Under the pieces are notes generated by a model. It was not told the DNA's origin. It worked only from the letters and a program-made list of their open reading frames with translations, and did no database searches. Below, one piece after another: positions 8,561 through 18,128 of a DNA stretch of 64,000 nt (within the stretch, counting starts at the first letter, position 1; every line of letters begins with the position of its first letter). The stretch spans positions 310,001-374,000 of the forward strand of contig DEHZ01000015.1 in assembly GCA_002352205.1 (NCBI GenBank), read 5' to 3'. The DNA is from Flavobacterium sp. UBA2787 (lineage in GTDB: Bacteria > Bacteroidota > Bacteroidia > Flavobacteriales > Flavobacteriaceae). The translations under genes and the position numbers were made by a program.

Positions 8561-9937
8561 ATGAAAAAATTATTACAATTATGTGTTTTACTGTTTGCGT
8601 CGAGTGTTTTCTCGCAAACACTAGGTCTGCAAACGTTTGCTTCCGGTTTTTCAAGTCCGGTTGCCATCGTGAACGCTGGTGACGAACGGTTATTTGTGGT
8701 GCAACGAGGCGGTTTAATCCGCATTGTCAATGCAAACGGAACCATCAACACCACGCCTTTTTTATCTTTATCGTCAATCATTACAGCAGGTGGCGAACGC
8801 GGCTTGTTGGGCTTGGCTTTTCACCCGGATTATGCCACGAATGGGCGGTTTTATGTAAACTATACTCGTTCCGGCGATGGTGCTACCGTGATTGCAAAAT
8901 ATACCGTTAGCGAATCTGATCCAAACGTTGCCAACCCTGCGAGTGCTGAAATTTTGTTAACCATTGCTCAACCTTTTTCTAATCACAATGGCGGTTCGCT
9001 TAATTTTGGTCCGGATGGTTATTTATACATCGGAATGGGCGACGGCGGAAGTGGCGGCGATCCGAATAATTATGGACAAAACTTGAACTCATTGTTAGGC
9101 AAAATGCTTCGTATTGATGTGGATGGCGAAACCGGTTATGCAATTCCCGCAGACAACCCGTATGTGGGCATTGCCGGTGAAGATGAAATCTGGGCTGTTG
9201 GTGTGCGAAACCCCTGGAAATTCTCTTTCGACAGATTAACCGGAGATTTATGGATTGCCGATGTGGGTCAGAATGCCATTGAAGAAATCAATAAGGCAGC
9301 TTCTACCGAAGCCGGTCTAAATTATGGCTGGCGTTGCTATGAAGGCAACAGTGCCTATAACACATCCGGTTGTGGTGCTTCGTCTAATTATACATTTCCT
9401 ATAGCTCAATACACGCATGCTTCTACCGGCGGTTGCTCATTAACCGGTGGTTACGTGTACCGCGGAACAGCTTATCCTGCTCTTCAAAATAAATATGTTT
9501 TTGCCGATTACTGCAACAATAAAATTGGTTATATCGATGTGGATGGAGGTCCAATTACGTGGACAGCCACTGCTTTTTCAGGAAATGTAGTTTCGTTTGG
9601 CGAAGATGTGAATGGCGAATTATATTGGGTTGGCATTTCGAATGGTGTGATTTCGAGAGTTATTGATACGAGTTTGAGTACGAATGATTTTCAGCAAAAT
9701 GGATTGAGTTTATATCCTAATCCAGCCAGTAATTCATTCATAATTAGAAATTCTAATTTATTGAATTTAAACGAGTTGACTATTTATGATTCGATGGGAA
9801 AAAGAGTTGCCAATCAAAAAATGGATAATTTAGAATTGACTACTGTTGCTATTGATAATCTTACTTCGGGATTGTATTTTGTTTCTGTAGAAGATGTGAA
9901 TGGGGGTAGTTTTACGAGTAAGTTGGTGGTGAGGTAA
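8561..9937 (+). CDS. Secreted PQQ-dependent sugar dehydrogenase-like protein (GSDH/sorbosone family) with T9SS signal
   Basis: A 458-residue protein: signal peptide (1-18), a six-bladed propeller of the glucose/sorbosone dehydrogenase family (about 25-355) and a type A T9SS sorting domain (about 370-458: LSLYPNPASNSF, LTIYDSMGKRV, SGLYFVSVE, SKLVVR). Family landmarks are GERGLLGLAFHPDY, the histidine motif NHNGGSLNFGPDGYLYIGMGDGG and GVRNPWKFSFD. Relatives oxidise aldoses using PQQ in the periplasm or outside the cell; the substrate is not predictable. It should be exported by the Sec pathway, then by T9SS, and be attached or released at the surface. Confidence 0.88.
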   Translation: MKKLLQLCVLLFASSVFSQTLGLQTFASGFSSPVAIVNAGDERLFVVQRGGLIRIVNANGTINTTPFLSLSSIITAGGERGLLGLAFHPDYATNGRFYVNYTRSGDGATVIAKYTVSESDPNVANPASAEILLTIAQPFSNHNGGSLNFGPDGYLYIGMGDGGSGGDPNNYGQNLNSLLGKMLRIDVDGETGYAIPADNPYVGIAGEDEIWAVGVRNPWKFSFDRLTGDLWIADVGQNAIEEINKAASTEAGLNYGWRCYEGNSAYNTSGCGASSNYTFPIAQYTHASTGGCSLTGGYVYRGTAYPALQNKYVFADYCNNKIGYIDVDGGPITWTATAFSGNVVSFGEDVNGELYWVGISNGVISRVIDTSLSTNDFQQNGLSLYPNPASNSFIIRNSNLLNLNELTIYDSMGKRVANQKMDNLELTTVAIDNLTSGLYFVSVEDVNGGSFTSKLVVR

Positions 9938-10025
9938 ATGCCTTTTACTTTTCTAGTCTTGTTATCATTCCGACGCAGGTGGAATCTCATAAAGTTTAAA
10001 TAGAAAAATCAAAAATATTTTTTGA

Positions 10026-10176
10026 AGCCAATCCCGCTTTCCATTCCAAGCTTGTTTGCCAAAGCTGTTTTTTCTAAGCCGCCCCAAGAGCTTCCGTTGG
10101 TCGCTTTGGGTCAGCAAGAAAAAAGCAGCTTTGGCTGCACAAGGCTTTCCATTGCAATCGGGGCTAGGGGGTTTGT
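10026..10176. repeat. Long imperfect inverted-repeat element, possibly a structured RNA
   Basis: Arms gccaaagctgttttttct (10058-10075) and agaaaaaagcagctttggc (10117-10135) match except for one bulged base. They are extended outward by aagcttgt / acaaggctt and agccaatcccg / cggggct, and inward by cccaa / ttggg. The whole ~150 bp folds as one long hairpin and is richer in G+C than the surroundings. The outer words (agccccgat... and ...gcgggat) resemble intergenic elements I associate with Flavobacterium genomes. No reading frame explains it. Confidence 0.55.
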
Positions 10177-10324
10177 GTAATAAAGAAGAATTCTTATAAC
10201 ATTACTGATTTAATAAATTGTTTTTAATATTACTATATTTGAGAATAACAAGCCTTTTTATTCTACCATATTGGTTGTTCATATGGAAGTTTATTTGTCT
10301 AAAGTTAAGTTATTTGTAATATTT

Positions 10325-11227
10325 ATGAAAACACTGCTTAAATTAATTTTTTTCTTTTTTCTTTTTAACTTTTGGAAAGTTGAAGCACATAAGGACTATA
10401 CTTTATTCAAAACTTTTGGAAATGTGACGGTAGCTTTTTCAACTGGATTTAGTTATGAAGAAATTCAAAAAGCATATGTAATTGGTAGTCTTGCGGAGCA
10501 ATTATCAATAAAATTAAATTATAAGAAGAAAATATGTTTAAACTTTGACCACTCTTACACAAAAAAAATAGAACCTCAAGCATTTATTTATTATGGTAAA
10601 TGTTGGCTGTCTAGAAAAAATCAGATCATAGTAAAGCAAGTTGCTTTAAGATTTGAAGTCGAAAAAAGTCTAAAACTCATTGAATATGCCATCTTAAATG
10701 TTCATGAAATTAAGAAAAATCAAACTGTTGTTAAATATAATGATGCATATAACGAAAGAAGTACTTTGTCTATCGATACGAAAATAATAGAGAATTTAAA
10801 TTATTTACCAAATAGCAAAGAAATAAAAGCTGTTTTAGAACATAAAGTATATCGATTAGAAAGTAAAAAAGGTGAAGTGTCTTATTATTGGCATAAAGGT
10901 GAGTTCAATATATTTTGCAAGAATGGTAAATCTGATGAAATTGTTGTCCTTAAATTAGATAGTATTTATCAGTTTATAGTGATTGGCCCTGCAGTTTTTG
11001 TTTTTGATACAAATAATACCTTCTATTATATTAATGATTATCCGCTTTCTATTTCTAAAAAACATTTGATAGAAAATAATCAAGATTATTGGCGGATTTA
11101 TAATATCGTCAGGATAGGGGGAAGAAAATTTGCAATAAATCATTTTGCTCGGGGAACCACATTAATTTATATGGATAAAAATGACAGATTGATTCAAGAT
11201 TTGGATAAAGCTTTAGAAAATCAATAA
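10325..11227 (+). CDS. Hypothetical secreted protein
   Basis: The ATG at 10325 is preferred because it starts a strong signal peptide (MKTLLKLIFFFFLFNFWKVEA); the frame opens 54 bp further upstream. About 280 mature residues of mixed alpha/beta character with no motif I recognise; lysine-, isoleucine- and asparagine-rich, codon use strongly A+T-biased compared with the flanking dehydrogenase and PBP genes. Alone between a structured repeat and pbpC. Function unknown. Confidence 0.6.
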   Translation: MKTLLKLIFFFFLFNFWKVEAHKDYTLFKTFGNVTVAFSTGFSYEEIQKAYVIGSLAEQLSIKLNYKKKICLNFDHSYTKKIEPQAFIYYGKCWLSRKNQIIVKQVALRFEVEKSLKLIEYAILNVHEIKKNQTVVKYNDAYNERSTLSIDTKIIENLNYLPNSKEIKAVLEHKVYRLESKKGEVSYYWHKGEFNIFCKNGKSDEIVVLKLDSIYQFIVIGPAVFVFDTNNTFYYINDYPLSISKKHLIENNQDYWRIYNIVRIGGRKFAINHFARGTTLIYMDKNDRLIQDLDKALENQ

Positions 11228-11250
11228 TGCCCATGCTTTCCGTATTCTCC

Positions 11251-11258
11251 TAACTTTG
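11251..11258 (+). promoter_or_regulatory. Promoter -7 box for pbpC
   Basis: taactttg matches the Bacteroidota -7 consensus TAnnTTTG and lies 33 bp before the GTG start. The -33 box is not clear. Confidence 0.45.
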
Positions 11259-11291
11259 TAGAAATCTTAATCAAAAATTAGTTTAAACTCC

Positions 11292-13658
11292 GTGCTCAAA
11301 CCCCTCCTCCATAAAGCCAAGACCAAAATCATCCAACACAAATTCAAATCCATTTTGATTTTGCTATTGTTGATCGGTTATTATTTTTGCTTACCTCGAA
11401 CACTTTTTAACGAACCATATTCCACCGTTATCGAAAGCAAAGAAGGTAATTTATTAGGAGCCAAAATCGCTCGTGATGGTCAATGGCGGTTTCCGGCAGC
11501 AGATAGTGTGCCTGAGAAGTTTCAACAATGCATTATCGCTTTTGAAGACCAACATTTTAACTATCATCCAGGTTTTAACCCGATTTCGATGTGGAATGCA
11601 TTTCGACAAAACCGCAAAGCCAATCGCGTTGTTCGTGGCGGAAGTACATTAACCCAACAAGTCATTCGCCTTTCCCGAAAAGGAAAAAACAGAACGTATT
11701 TTGAAAAAATCATCGAAGTGGTTTTGGCAACGCGTTTAGAACTTCGTCATTCAAAAAATAACATCTTGAAACTGTATGCTGCCCACGCTCCGTTTGGTAG
11801 CAATGTGGTGGGATTAGAAATGGCTTCGTGGCGGTATTTTGGCGTGCAATCGCATCAATTATCGTGGGCAGAAACGGCTACATTAGCAGTTTTACCGAAT
11901 GCTCCAAGCTTAATTTATCCCGGAAAAAACCAACAACGTTTACTCGAAAAACGCAATCGTTTATTGGCAAAATTATACGAAAATGAAGTATTAGATCAAC
12001 TTTCATACGAAATGGCGTTGCAAGAACCTTTGCCACAAAAGCCGTTTGACTTACCGCAAATGGCTTCGCATTTATTACAAAAAACCGCCAAAAAACAAGA
12101 AGGTCAAAAAGTAAAAACCACGATCGATTTTGCGTTGCAAGAACGATTGAATCAAATTGCTCAAAATTATTATTACCAATACAAACAAAATGAAGTGTAC
12201 AACCTAGCCATTTTGGTCGTGGAAGTTGAAACCCGAAATATTGTAGGCTACGTTGGCAATGCTCCAACCGACAAAAATCATCAAAAAGATGTTGATATTA
12301 TTTCGGCTCCACGCAGTTCGGGTAGTATTTTGAAACCGTTGCTTTTTGCAGGAATGTTGGATGAAGGCGAATTGTTGCCCAATACATTAGTCCCTGATAT
12401 TCCAACACAAATTTCAGGCTATACTCCACAAAATTTTAACTTGACGTATGACGGTGCAGTTCCGGCAAGACGAGCTTTGTCACGATCATTGAACATTCCA
12501 TCCGTCTTGATGTTACAAGATTTTGGCGTGTATCGTTTCTATGAACAATTGCAACAATATGGTTTTACCACAATGAAAAAACATCCAAATCACTACGGAC
12601 TATCACTCATTTTGGGTGGAGCAGAAACCAATTTGTGGGATTTGTGTAAAACATATTCAGGTCTAACAGGAACATTAAATCAATACCAAAAAAATAAATT
12701 TCAATACCGAAAAAATGAATTTTCAGAGTTGAATTACGTCGCTGAAAACAAAATTGACTTCGGAAAATTATCCTATCAAAAAAATATTGTGGGAGCAGGG
12801 TCAATTTATTTAACTTACGAAGCGATGAAGGAAGTAAACCGTCCTGAAGGCGATGAAGCGTGGCGTTTTTATGACTCTTCGCTTCCCATCGCTTGGAAAA
12901 CCGGAACCAGTTTTGGAAATCGCGATGCGTGGGCTATCGGAACAAGCTCTAAATATGTAGTCGGAATTTGGGTCGGAAATGCTACAGGAGAAGGTCGCCC
13001 AACATTAACCGGAGTAAGTCACGCAGCACCAATTTTGTTTGATGTGTTCAATTTATTGCCACGAAGCAATTGGTTTGAAAAACCGCTAAACAATTTGCAA
13101 CAAGCCGAAATTTGTGCCAAAAGTGGTTTTTTAGCCTCAGATAATTGTCCGAAAAGCAAACAATGGATTCCGGTTTCGGCTAAACAAACAGAACAATGCA
13201 ACTATCATAAATTAGTTCATTTGGATAAAACGGAGCAATTTCGTGTAAACAGCAATTGTGAGAATGTGGATGAAATGGTTACTAAATCGTGGTTTGTTTT
13301 ACCTCCTGTGATGGAGTGGTATTACAAAAGTAAAAACATGGATTATTGGGTTTTGCCGCCTTTCCGTCAAGATTGTGAGGACAATCAAACGCCGTTTATG
13401 GACTTTATTTATCCGAAAACAAATAGCAAAATCTATCTTACCAAAAATTTTGACAGTGAAGTGCAACCGGTGATTTTAAAAGTGGCTCATTCGCAACCTA
13501 ACATCAAATTGTATTGGTATGTGAACAATACGTATTTAGGCATTACTCAAAACTTTCACGAAATGCCGTTAAAAGCTACTTCCGGTATTCATTTTATCAC
13601 TGTTGTGGATGAAAATGGGGGAGAGATTAAACGGAAAGTGGAAGTAGAGCGGGAGTGA
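11292..13658 (+). CDS. pbpC: Penicillin-binding protein 1C, bifunctional peptidoglycan synthase
   Basis: 788 residues; GTG start, no better ATG ahead of the membrane anchor (about 18-34). The glycosyltransferase (GT51) domain covers about 45-250 with catalytic E85 in AFEDQHF and the RGGSTLTQQ motif at 115-123. The transpeptidase domain has S345-I-L-K348, S399-L-N401 and K536-T-G. A C-terminal PBP1C-type beta domain (BiPBP_C, about 690-788) follows. PBP1C builds and crosslinks glycan strands at the inner membrane. The alpha-2-macroglobulin gene that often accompanies pbpC is not adjacent here. A bidirectional terminator follows. Confidence 0.93.
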   Translation: MLKPLLHKAKTKIIQHKFKSILILLLLIGYYFCLPRTLFNEPYSTVIESKEGNLLGAKIARDGQWRFPAADSVPEKFQQCIIAFEDQHFNYHPGFNPISMWNAFRQNRKANRVVRGGSTLTQQVIRLSRKGKNRTYFEKIIEVVLATRLELRHSKNNILKLYAAHAPFGSNVVGLEMASWRYFGVQSHQLSWAETATLAVLPNAPSLIYPGKNQQRLLEKRNRLLAKLYENEVLDQLSYEMALQEPLPQKPFDLPQMASHLLQKTAKKQEGQKVKTTIDFALQERLNQIAQNYYYQYKQNEVYNLAILVVEVETRNIVGYVGNAPTDKNHQKDVDIISAPRSSGSILKPLLFAGMLDEGELLPNTLVPDIPTQISGYTPQNFNLTYDGAVPARRALSRSLNIPSVLMLQDFGVYRFYEQLQQYGFTTMKKHPNHYGLSLILGGAETNLWDLCKTYSGLTGTLNQYQKNKFQYRKNEFSELNYVAENKIDFGKLSYQKNIVGAGSIYLTYEAMKEVNRPEGDEAWRFYDSSLPIAWKTGTSFGNRDAWAIGTSSKYVVGIWVGNATGEGRPTLTGVSHAAPILFDVFNLLPRSNWFEKPLNNLQQAEICAKSGFLASDNCPKSKQWIPVSAKQTEQCNYHKLVHLDKTEQFRVNSNCENVDEMVTKSWFVLPPVMEWYYKSKNMDYWVLPPFRQDCEDNQTPFMDFIYPKTNSKIYLTKNFDSEVQPVILKVAHSQPNIKLYWYVNNTYLGITQNFHEMPLKATSGIHFITVVDENGGEIKRKVEVERE

Positions 13659-13662
13659 AGCT

Positions 13663-13697
13663 AAAAAAACCGCCTCAGGTGGTGAGACGGTTTTTTA
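13663..13697. terminator. Bidirectional terminator between pbpC and the repeat protein
   Basis: Stem aaaaaaccgcctca (13664-13677) / tgagacggtttttt (13683-13696) with one mismatch and a 5-base loop, flanked by A and T runs, between convergent genes. Confidence 0.85.
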
Positions 13698-13700
13698 AGT

Positions 13701-16700
13701 TTAGTTTTCTATTACTTTTTCTTTATCGGTGACTTGTGGTTCTTTTTTTTCTGAACGAGCACTTTTTTCTTTAGTGCTTTCTATAGTTGAAATTTCCGTA
13801 TTCTCTTTTAATGGCGATTTATTTGCGGTAGATTCAACCTTTTTACTTTTGTTATAAATTCCTTTATCGTTTGTTTGATTAAATAATTCCGGCATTAAAT
13901 AATTTCCTTTATCATTTGAATCTTTATTGATTTCAACTTCTCTTTTTTCTGGGAATTGTTGTAGGTATAAGTCATTTCGTTCAGCATAAACTTGCCATGA
14001 TATTTTTTGATTAGGAAGTCCTCCTGCAATTTTAAATTGATTGTTGTTTATTTCATCTTTAATATATACATCAGATTTTGACCCAATTGATGTTAAATTA
14101 TAAGAAAAATTGGTGTTGATGTCTTCAAAATAGTTAGGAAGAGTCACTATGGCTTCTCCATTAGCATCTAAAACAACATTTCCACGATAAACGTTAAGCA
14201 CTTCATTTGATTCCAATGCAAAATGACGCAAATATTTGTTTGCTGGATCTGTTGGATGGTCGATATAAAAAGGTTTTATTCCGGATGCTCCCATATCACC
14301 ATTTGCAAAAACAGCAAATCCGGCAGAACCTGCGGGCGTTTGGCCAACAATTCCATCACCTATTAAACCGGTATTTATACCAACAATTGCTTCGCCAGTG
14401 GATGAGTTTTGACCTTGAACACCAACACCAGCACCGGTATTAAAGCCAATAACCCCAATTCCGGTTGTTACACTTTGTCCTTGAACACCTACACCGGTTC
14501 CTGTATTAAACCCGATTACACCAATTCCGGTTGTGGCACTTTGTCCTTCTATACCACGACCTGTTCCGGTGTTGTTACCTAATACTGCATTTCCTGCTCC
14601 ATTGTTAAATCCAAAAACGCCAATTCCGGTTGATACACTTTGACCTCTAACTCCTACACCGGTCCCTGAGTTTTCACCCCAAACACCATTGCCGGTTCCA
14701 GTATTTGTTCCTAAAACACCTGTTGCGGTAGTTGAACTTTGTCCTCTTACACCAAACGCATTTGCACCTGTTGTGCTTCCAAAAACACCAATTCCGGTTG
14801 CATTATTGTTGAATCCCCAAACACCGTAACGATTTGCCACCGTAGATTCGCCTATAACACCATCACCACCCGTATTATTTGCAAATCCATAAACTCCCGT
14901 TCCATTTGTACCACTAGCTTGACCGTAAACACCATTTCCAAGATTTCCAGTTGTATTTCCCCAAACTCCAGTACCACCGGCACCATTACTAGTTCCGTAG
15001 GAACCGGCACCATTTGCTACATTGGCCACTCCAAAAACACCAGCACTTACTGCTCCGGCAGTTTGACCATATACACCGGCACCTGTACTTAAATTATTTC
15101 CTAATACACCAATTCCGGTTGCGTTATTCGTTAAACCATACACACCTTGACCAGTACCGGTGTTTTGACCATAAATGGCAGCTCCTGTTCCCGAAGCATT
15201 TCCATCAACGGCATCGTTGTTACCAGTAGCTAAGCTGTAAAAGGTTGAAGTTGCAAAAGCAGTAGCAGAATTCACGATTACTTGTCCGGTTGCATTAATT
15301 CTTAATCGTTCGGTTGAGGTAGTAGAAAATCCTAGGATATTTGCTCCAATTCTATACATTCCCATGGTTGATCCAGTAGCAGGAGACCATGAGTAGGTAG
15401 GTTGGGCTGCATCACCGTCATTGTAACTTCTTATTCTGCCGTTATTTGTGAAATTAAAGCGTTCTGCATTGTTTGTTCGTACTCTAAAATCTATGTTATC
15501 TGTGGTGCCTATAAAATTTGTTGTTGCTACAGTTCCGGCATTACCGGTTGTGAGCCAAGCAAAGCCATTAAGAGCTGCAGAAGGTGATTGAAAGCTTAAT
15601 GCACCCAGTGCATTGTATTGTAGAATCTGTCCGGCAACAGTTGCCGGTCTAACTGTTGGAAATGAATATCCTGTTAGTGTTGGATTGCCAATTTGAAATT
15701 GACTGTTTGTACGTAATATTTTTGCTCCAGTTGTAAATTCTCCATAAATTAAAGCATTATCAGCATTTGCATTTGAATTTTCAATGTAGAGTTTGTTGCT
15801 TCCTGTTTCAGAATAGCCAGCTTGGTTTCCAATAGCAACATTATTGTTTCCTGTTGAATTGCTAAAAAGAGATTGATGACCTATGGCAGTATTGTTTGAC
15901 CCGGTTGTATTGTTTCTAATTGATTGTACTCCAAAACCACTATTATAATTACCGGCTGTGTTTGCAAACAAACTATTTACTCCAACAGAAACATTTTCAA
16001 TACCAATAGTATTACTTATTAATGAAGCTCTACCAACCGCTGTATTAAAATCCCCGGTAGTATTATCTCGTAAAGTTATATAACCTAATCCTGTATTTGA
16101 ACTGCCGGTAGTATTGGTTGTTAAAGAGTTTCTTCCAATAGAGGTGTTTTGATTTCCAGTTGTATTACTATACAAAGAACCGGCACCCATGGCTACATTT
16201 TCTCCACCGGTAGTGTTTAAAAACATAGTGTTTTCGCCAATCGCTGTATTTCTTGTACCTGTTGTGTTGACATTTAAAACATTGGCTCCAATCGCTGTAT
16301 TTCTAGTTCCAGTTGTTGCGGGGTTTAATGAGTTTAAACCAAATGAAGTATTGTCTAAACCTAATCTACCGGCTCTTAAATTGTTTCTTCTGAAGATTAA
16401 ATCAGTATTGTCGGTTGTGCCCAAAAAATTGGTTGAAGAGGAAGTTCCGCTATTTCCAATTAAGGACCAATCGTTACTAATTCCTGCTGCAATTTTTTCC
16501 CAAATTGTTCCATTAAAGAAATAAAAACCTACTGTTGTTACATTTATTGTTGTTCCTGATGCAGATCCTGAAGCTACATCATTAATGTAAACCAAAGTGG
16601 AAGTTGGAGTAGATGCCATTAGCTGAGCTCTTTCTCTCGATACTCTTGGTATCAAAATGCCATCAACATTTGTGGCTGTTCCGGTTGGATTAGTTGCTGT

Positions 16701-16802
16701 AACATCTAAAGTTGCAGCTGGAGAAGTTGTTCCAACGCCAACTTGGGCGTTTACATATAAACTACTAATTAGTAGAAATAAAGGTACTATTTTCTTCATC
16801 AT
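13701..16802 (-). CDS. Giant repeat-rich secreted protein, adhesin-like (YadA-head-like and GV-G-N repeats)
   Basis: About 1033 residues with a signal peptide. Residues ~20-120 carry the GVGTTSPAATLDV opening typical of Flavobacterium surface repeat proteins. From ~160 to ~330 there are about 14-residue units of the type NTTGxxNTAIGxNSL, like the head repeats of trimeric autotransporter adhesins. From ~520 to ~860 there are 11-residue units GIGVxGxNTGTG alternating with GVxGQSxxT. The C-terminal ~110 residues are very charged and low in complexity (many K, E, S). It lacks a recognisable autotransporter barrel or T9SS domain, so how it reaches the surface is unclear. Start: ATG at 16802 (or the next codon); a TTG precedes it. 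Confidence 0.8.
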   Translation of the reverse strand: MMKKIVPLFLLISSLYVNAQVGVGTTSPAATLDVTATNPTGTATNVDGILIPRVSRERAQLMASTPTSTLVYINDVASGSASGTTINVTTVGFYFFNGTIWEKIAAGISNDWSLIGNSGTSSSTNFLGTTDNTDLIFRRNNLRAGRLGLDNTSFGLNSLNPATTGTRNTAIGANVLNVNTTGTRNTAIGENTMFLNTTGGENVAMGAGSLYSNTTGNQNTSIGRNSLTTNTTGSSNTGLGYITLRDNTTGDFNTAVGRASLISNTIGIENVSVGVNSLFANTAGNYNSGFGVQSIRNNTTGSNNTAIGHQSLFSNSTGNNNVAIGNQAGYSETGSNKLYIENSNANADNALIYGEFTTGAKILRTNSQFQIGNPTLTGYSFPTVRPATVAGQILQYNALGALSFQSPSAALNGFAWLTTGNAGTVATTNFIGTTDNIDFRVRTNNAERFNFTNNGRIRSYNDGDAAQPTYSWSPATGSTMGMYRIGANILGFSTTSTERLRINATGQVIVNSATAFATSTFYSLATGNNDAVDGNASGTGAAIYGQNTGTGQGVYGLTNNATGIGVLGNNLSTGAGVYGQTAGAVSAGVFGVANVANGAGSYGTSNGAGGTGVWGNTTGNLGNGVYGQASGTNGTGVYGFANNTGGDGVIGESTVANRYGVWGFNNNATGIGVFGSTTGANAFGVRGQSSTTATGVLGTNTGTGNGVWGENSGTGVGVRGQSVSTGIGVFGFNNGAGNAVLGNNTGTGRGIEGQSATTGIGVIGFNTGTGVGVQGQSVTTGIGVIGFNTGAGVGVQGQNSSTGEAIVGINTGLIGDGIVGQTPAGSAGFAVFANGDMGASGIKPFYIDHPTDPANKYLRHFALESNEVLNVYRGNVVLDANGEAIVTLPNYFEDINTNFSYNLTSIGSKSDVYIKDEINNNQFKIAGGLPNQKISWQVYAERNDLYLQQFPEKREVEINKDSNDKGNYLMPELFNQTNDKGIYNKSKKVESTANKSPLKENTEISTIESTKEKSARSEKKEPQVTDKEKVIEN

Positions 16803-16866
16803 CAAAATATAATTTAATGGCGTTATTAATTATTTATTAGCTTGTAGGTTATTTTGATTTGTATAA

Positions 16867-16874
16867 CAAAGTTA
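16867..16874 (-). promoter_or_regulatory. Promoter -7 box for the repeat protein
   Basis: caaagtta on the plus strand is TAACTTTG on the coding strand, matching TAnnTTTG, about 65 bp ahead of the start codon. Confidence 0.4.
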
Positions 16875-17058
16875 GTGCTATTTGTGATATAAAAACATAT
16901 CTTATAAAAATTATTAATATATCAGATAAAATCTTAAAAAAATGCTAATTTTTAGAGATATTACTGTTTTATTAACTTTTTAGTTTGATTTTGAAGCAAA
17001 ATATAGTTGTTGATTTTGAAGATTGAAGCAAAAAGCACAAATAAAAATGATGAAACAA

Positions 17059-18009
17059 TTAATTTTCTTTCAAAAGAAAGCTGATAAACTGTTGTTTAAC
17101 CGTTCCGATAATTTTTCTGGAAAATCGTTCATTCGTAATATAAAAATCAATACCATTCGTTGAGCTGATGGCTTCAATTTGATGAAAAGGTAATTTGAGT
17201 TTTATCTTTCTTTGATTGGCTTTTTCAAAGTTAAAATCCTTCAAATCGGTAATCAAATAAAGAAAAGGTTTTAGTTTTTTGTTATGACCGCAAAGAGCGA
17301 TGAGGTTTTTTTCTTCCACAAAAGTAGCTCCGGTGATTAATCCTTTTACTTTTAGAGATGTAATGTATTCTGCTGAATAATTTCCGGGATTTTTAGGCAA
17401 ACGATAAACGGCAGAATGTTTATTTTTCCATTGTTTGGTAAACAAAATCAATTCATTTTCAGTGGCAATAAAAGCTTCACAATCAAAGTTGGTTGTGTTG
17501 CTTTTTTGTTTGGTAAAATCAGTTTGTTCAGGATAAGAAAAAGTAATGATTTCAATTTTTGGATTATCAAAAAGAGAATCTTTCGCAATTTTGTAGATGG
17601 TTAAATCAGTTCGGTTTCCGCTCGCATTATTACCAAAATCACCTAAATAGAAATGGGTTTTGTCTTGTGTAAGTTCTTCCCAATCTTTGTTTTTGACGCC
17701 GTTTAATTTTATCTTTTTTGTGATAGAACCCTTTTTATCCAATTGATAAAGATTCAAATCCGTATCATCATTATGCGTGTAAAGTTGATTTTCCCACTCC
17801 ACTAAACCCGAAGTTTCGTTAAGTGTATCACTTAAAATGACAGAATTAAATTTTTTTATTTTTAATCGTTTATAACAACAACTTCCATCATTTTCAATTG
17901 CATTCACATCATAATTTCTAGCCAAAACATCTGTGCAGCCTGATTGGGCTGAAGTTGTATTTTGGAAAGTAATCCAACAAAAAAGAATAATTAGTAATTG
18001 AAATTTCAT
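17059..18009 (-). CDS. Secreted propeller-like hypothetical protein
   Basis: About 316 residues with a signal peptide. Just after it comes a short cysteine module of the kind CTDxxAxNYDxxAxxxDGSC (residues ~25-47), frequent in secreted Bacteroidota proteins. The remainder looks like a beta-propeller (SGLVEWENQLYTHNDD, WEELTQDKTHFYLGDFGNN, FDCEAFIATENELILFTK), related in style to SdiA-regulated or phytase-like esterase propellers. No sorting domain follows, so it is probably periplasmic or surface-retained by other means. The substrate cannot be told. Single-gene unit; ATG at 18009 is used, ahead of which only a TTG extends the frame. Confidence 0.6.
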   Translation of the reverse strand: MKFQLLIILFCWITFQNTTSAQSGCTDVLARNYDVNAIENDGSCCYKRLKIKKFNSVILSDTLNETSGLVEWENQLYTHNDDTDLNLYQLDKKGSITKKIKLNGVKNKDWEELTQDKTHFYLGDFGNNASGNRTDLTIYKIAKDSLFDNPKIEIITFSYPEQTDFTKQKSNTTNFDCEAFIATENELILFTKQWKNKHSAVYRLPKNPGNYSAEYITSLKVKGLITGATFVEEKNLIALCGHNKKLKPFLYLITDLKDFNFEKANQRKIKLKLPFHQIEAISSTNGIDFYITNERFSRKIIGTVKQQFISFLLKEN

Positions 18010-18091
18010 CAAAAGCTGTAAAAGGAGCTTTCAAAATTAGTGTAAATCCGTGAAATCCGTGTCAAAAAAGAAAATTCCGTGAAATTTATCC

Positions 18092-18123
18092 AAAAAAAAA
18101 ACGCCCACCAAAAGGTAGACGTT
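18092..18123 (-). terminator. Terminator after rng
   Basis: Arms aacgcccacc (18100-18109) and ggtagacgtt (18114-18123) pair with two wobble positions, and ten A on the plus strand give a U run for leftward transcription. It starts 6 bp past the rng stop codon. Confidence 0.8.
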
Positions 18124-18128
18124 CATTT

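Noticed and set aside
14207-16524. Antisense frames opposite the giant repeat protein
   Set aside because: Periodic shadows of the 33-bp repeats.
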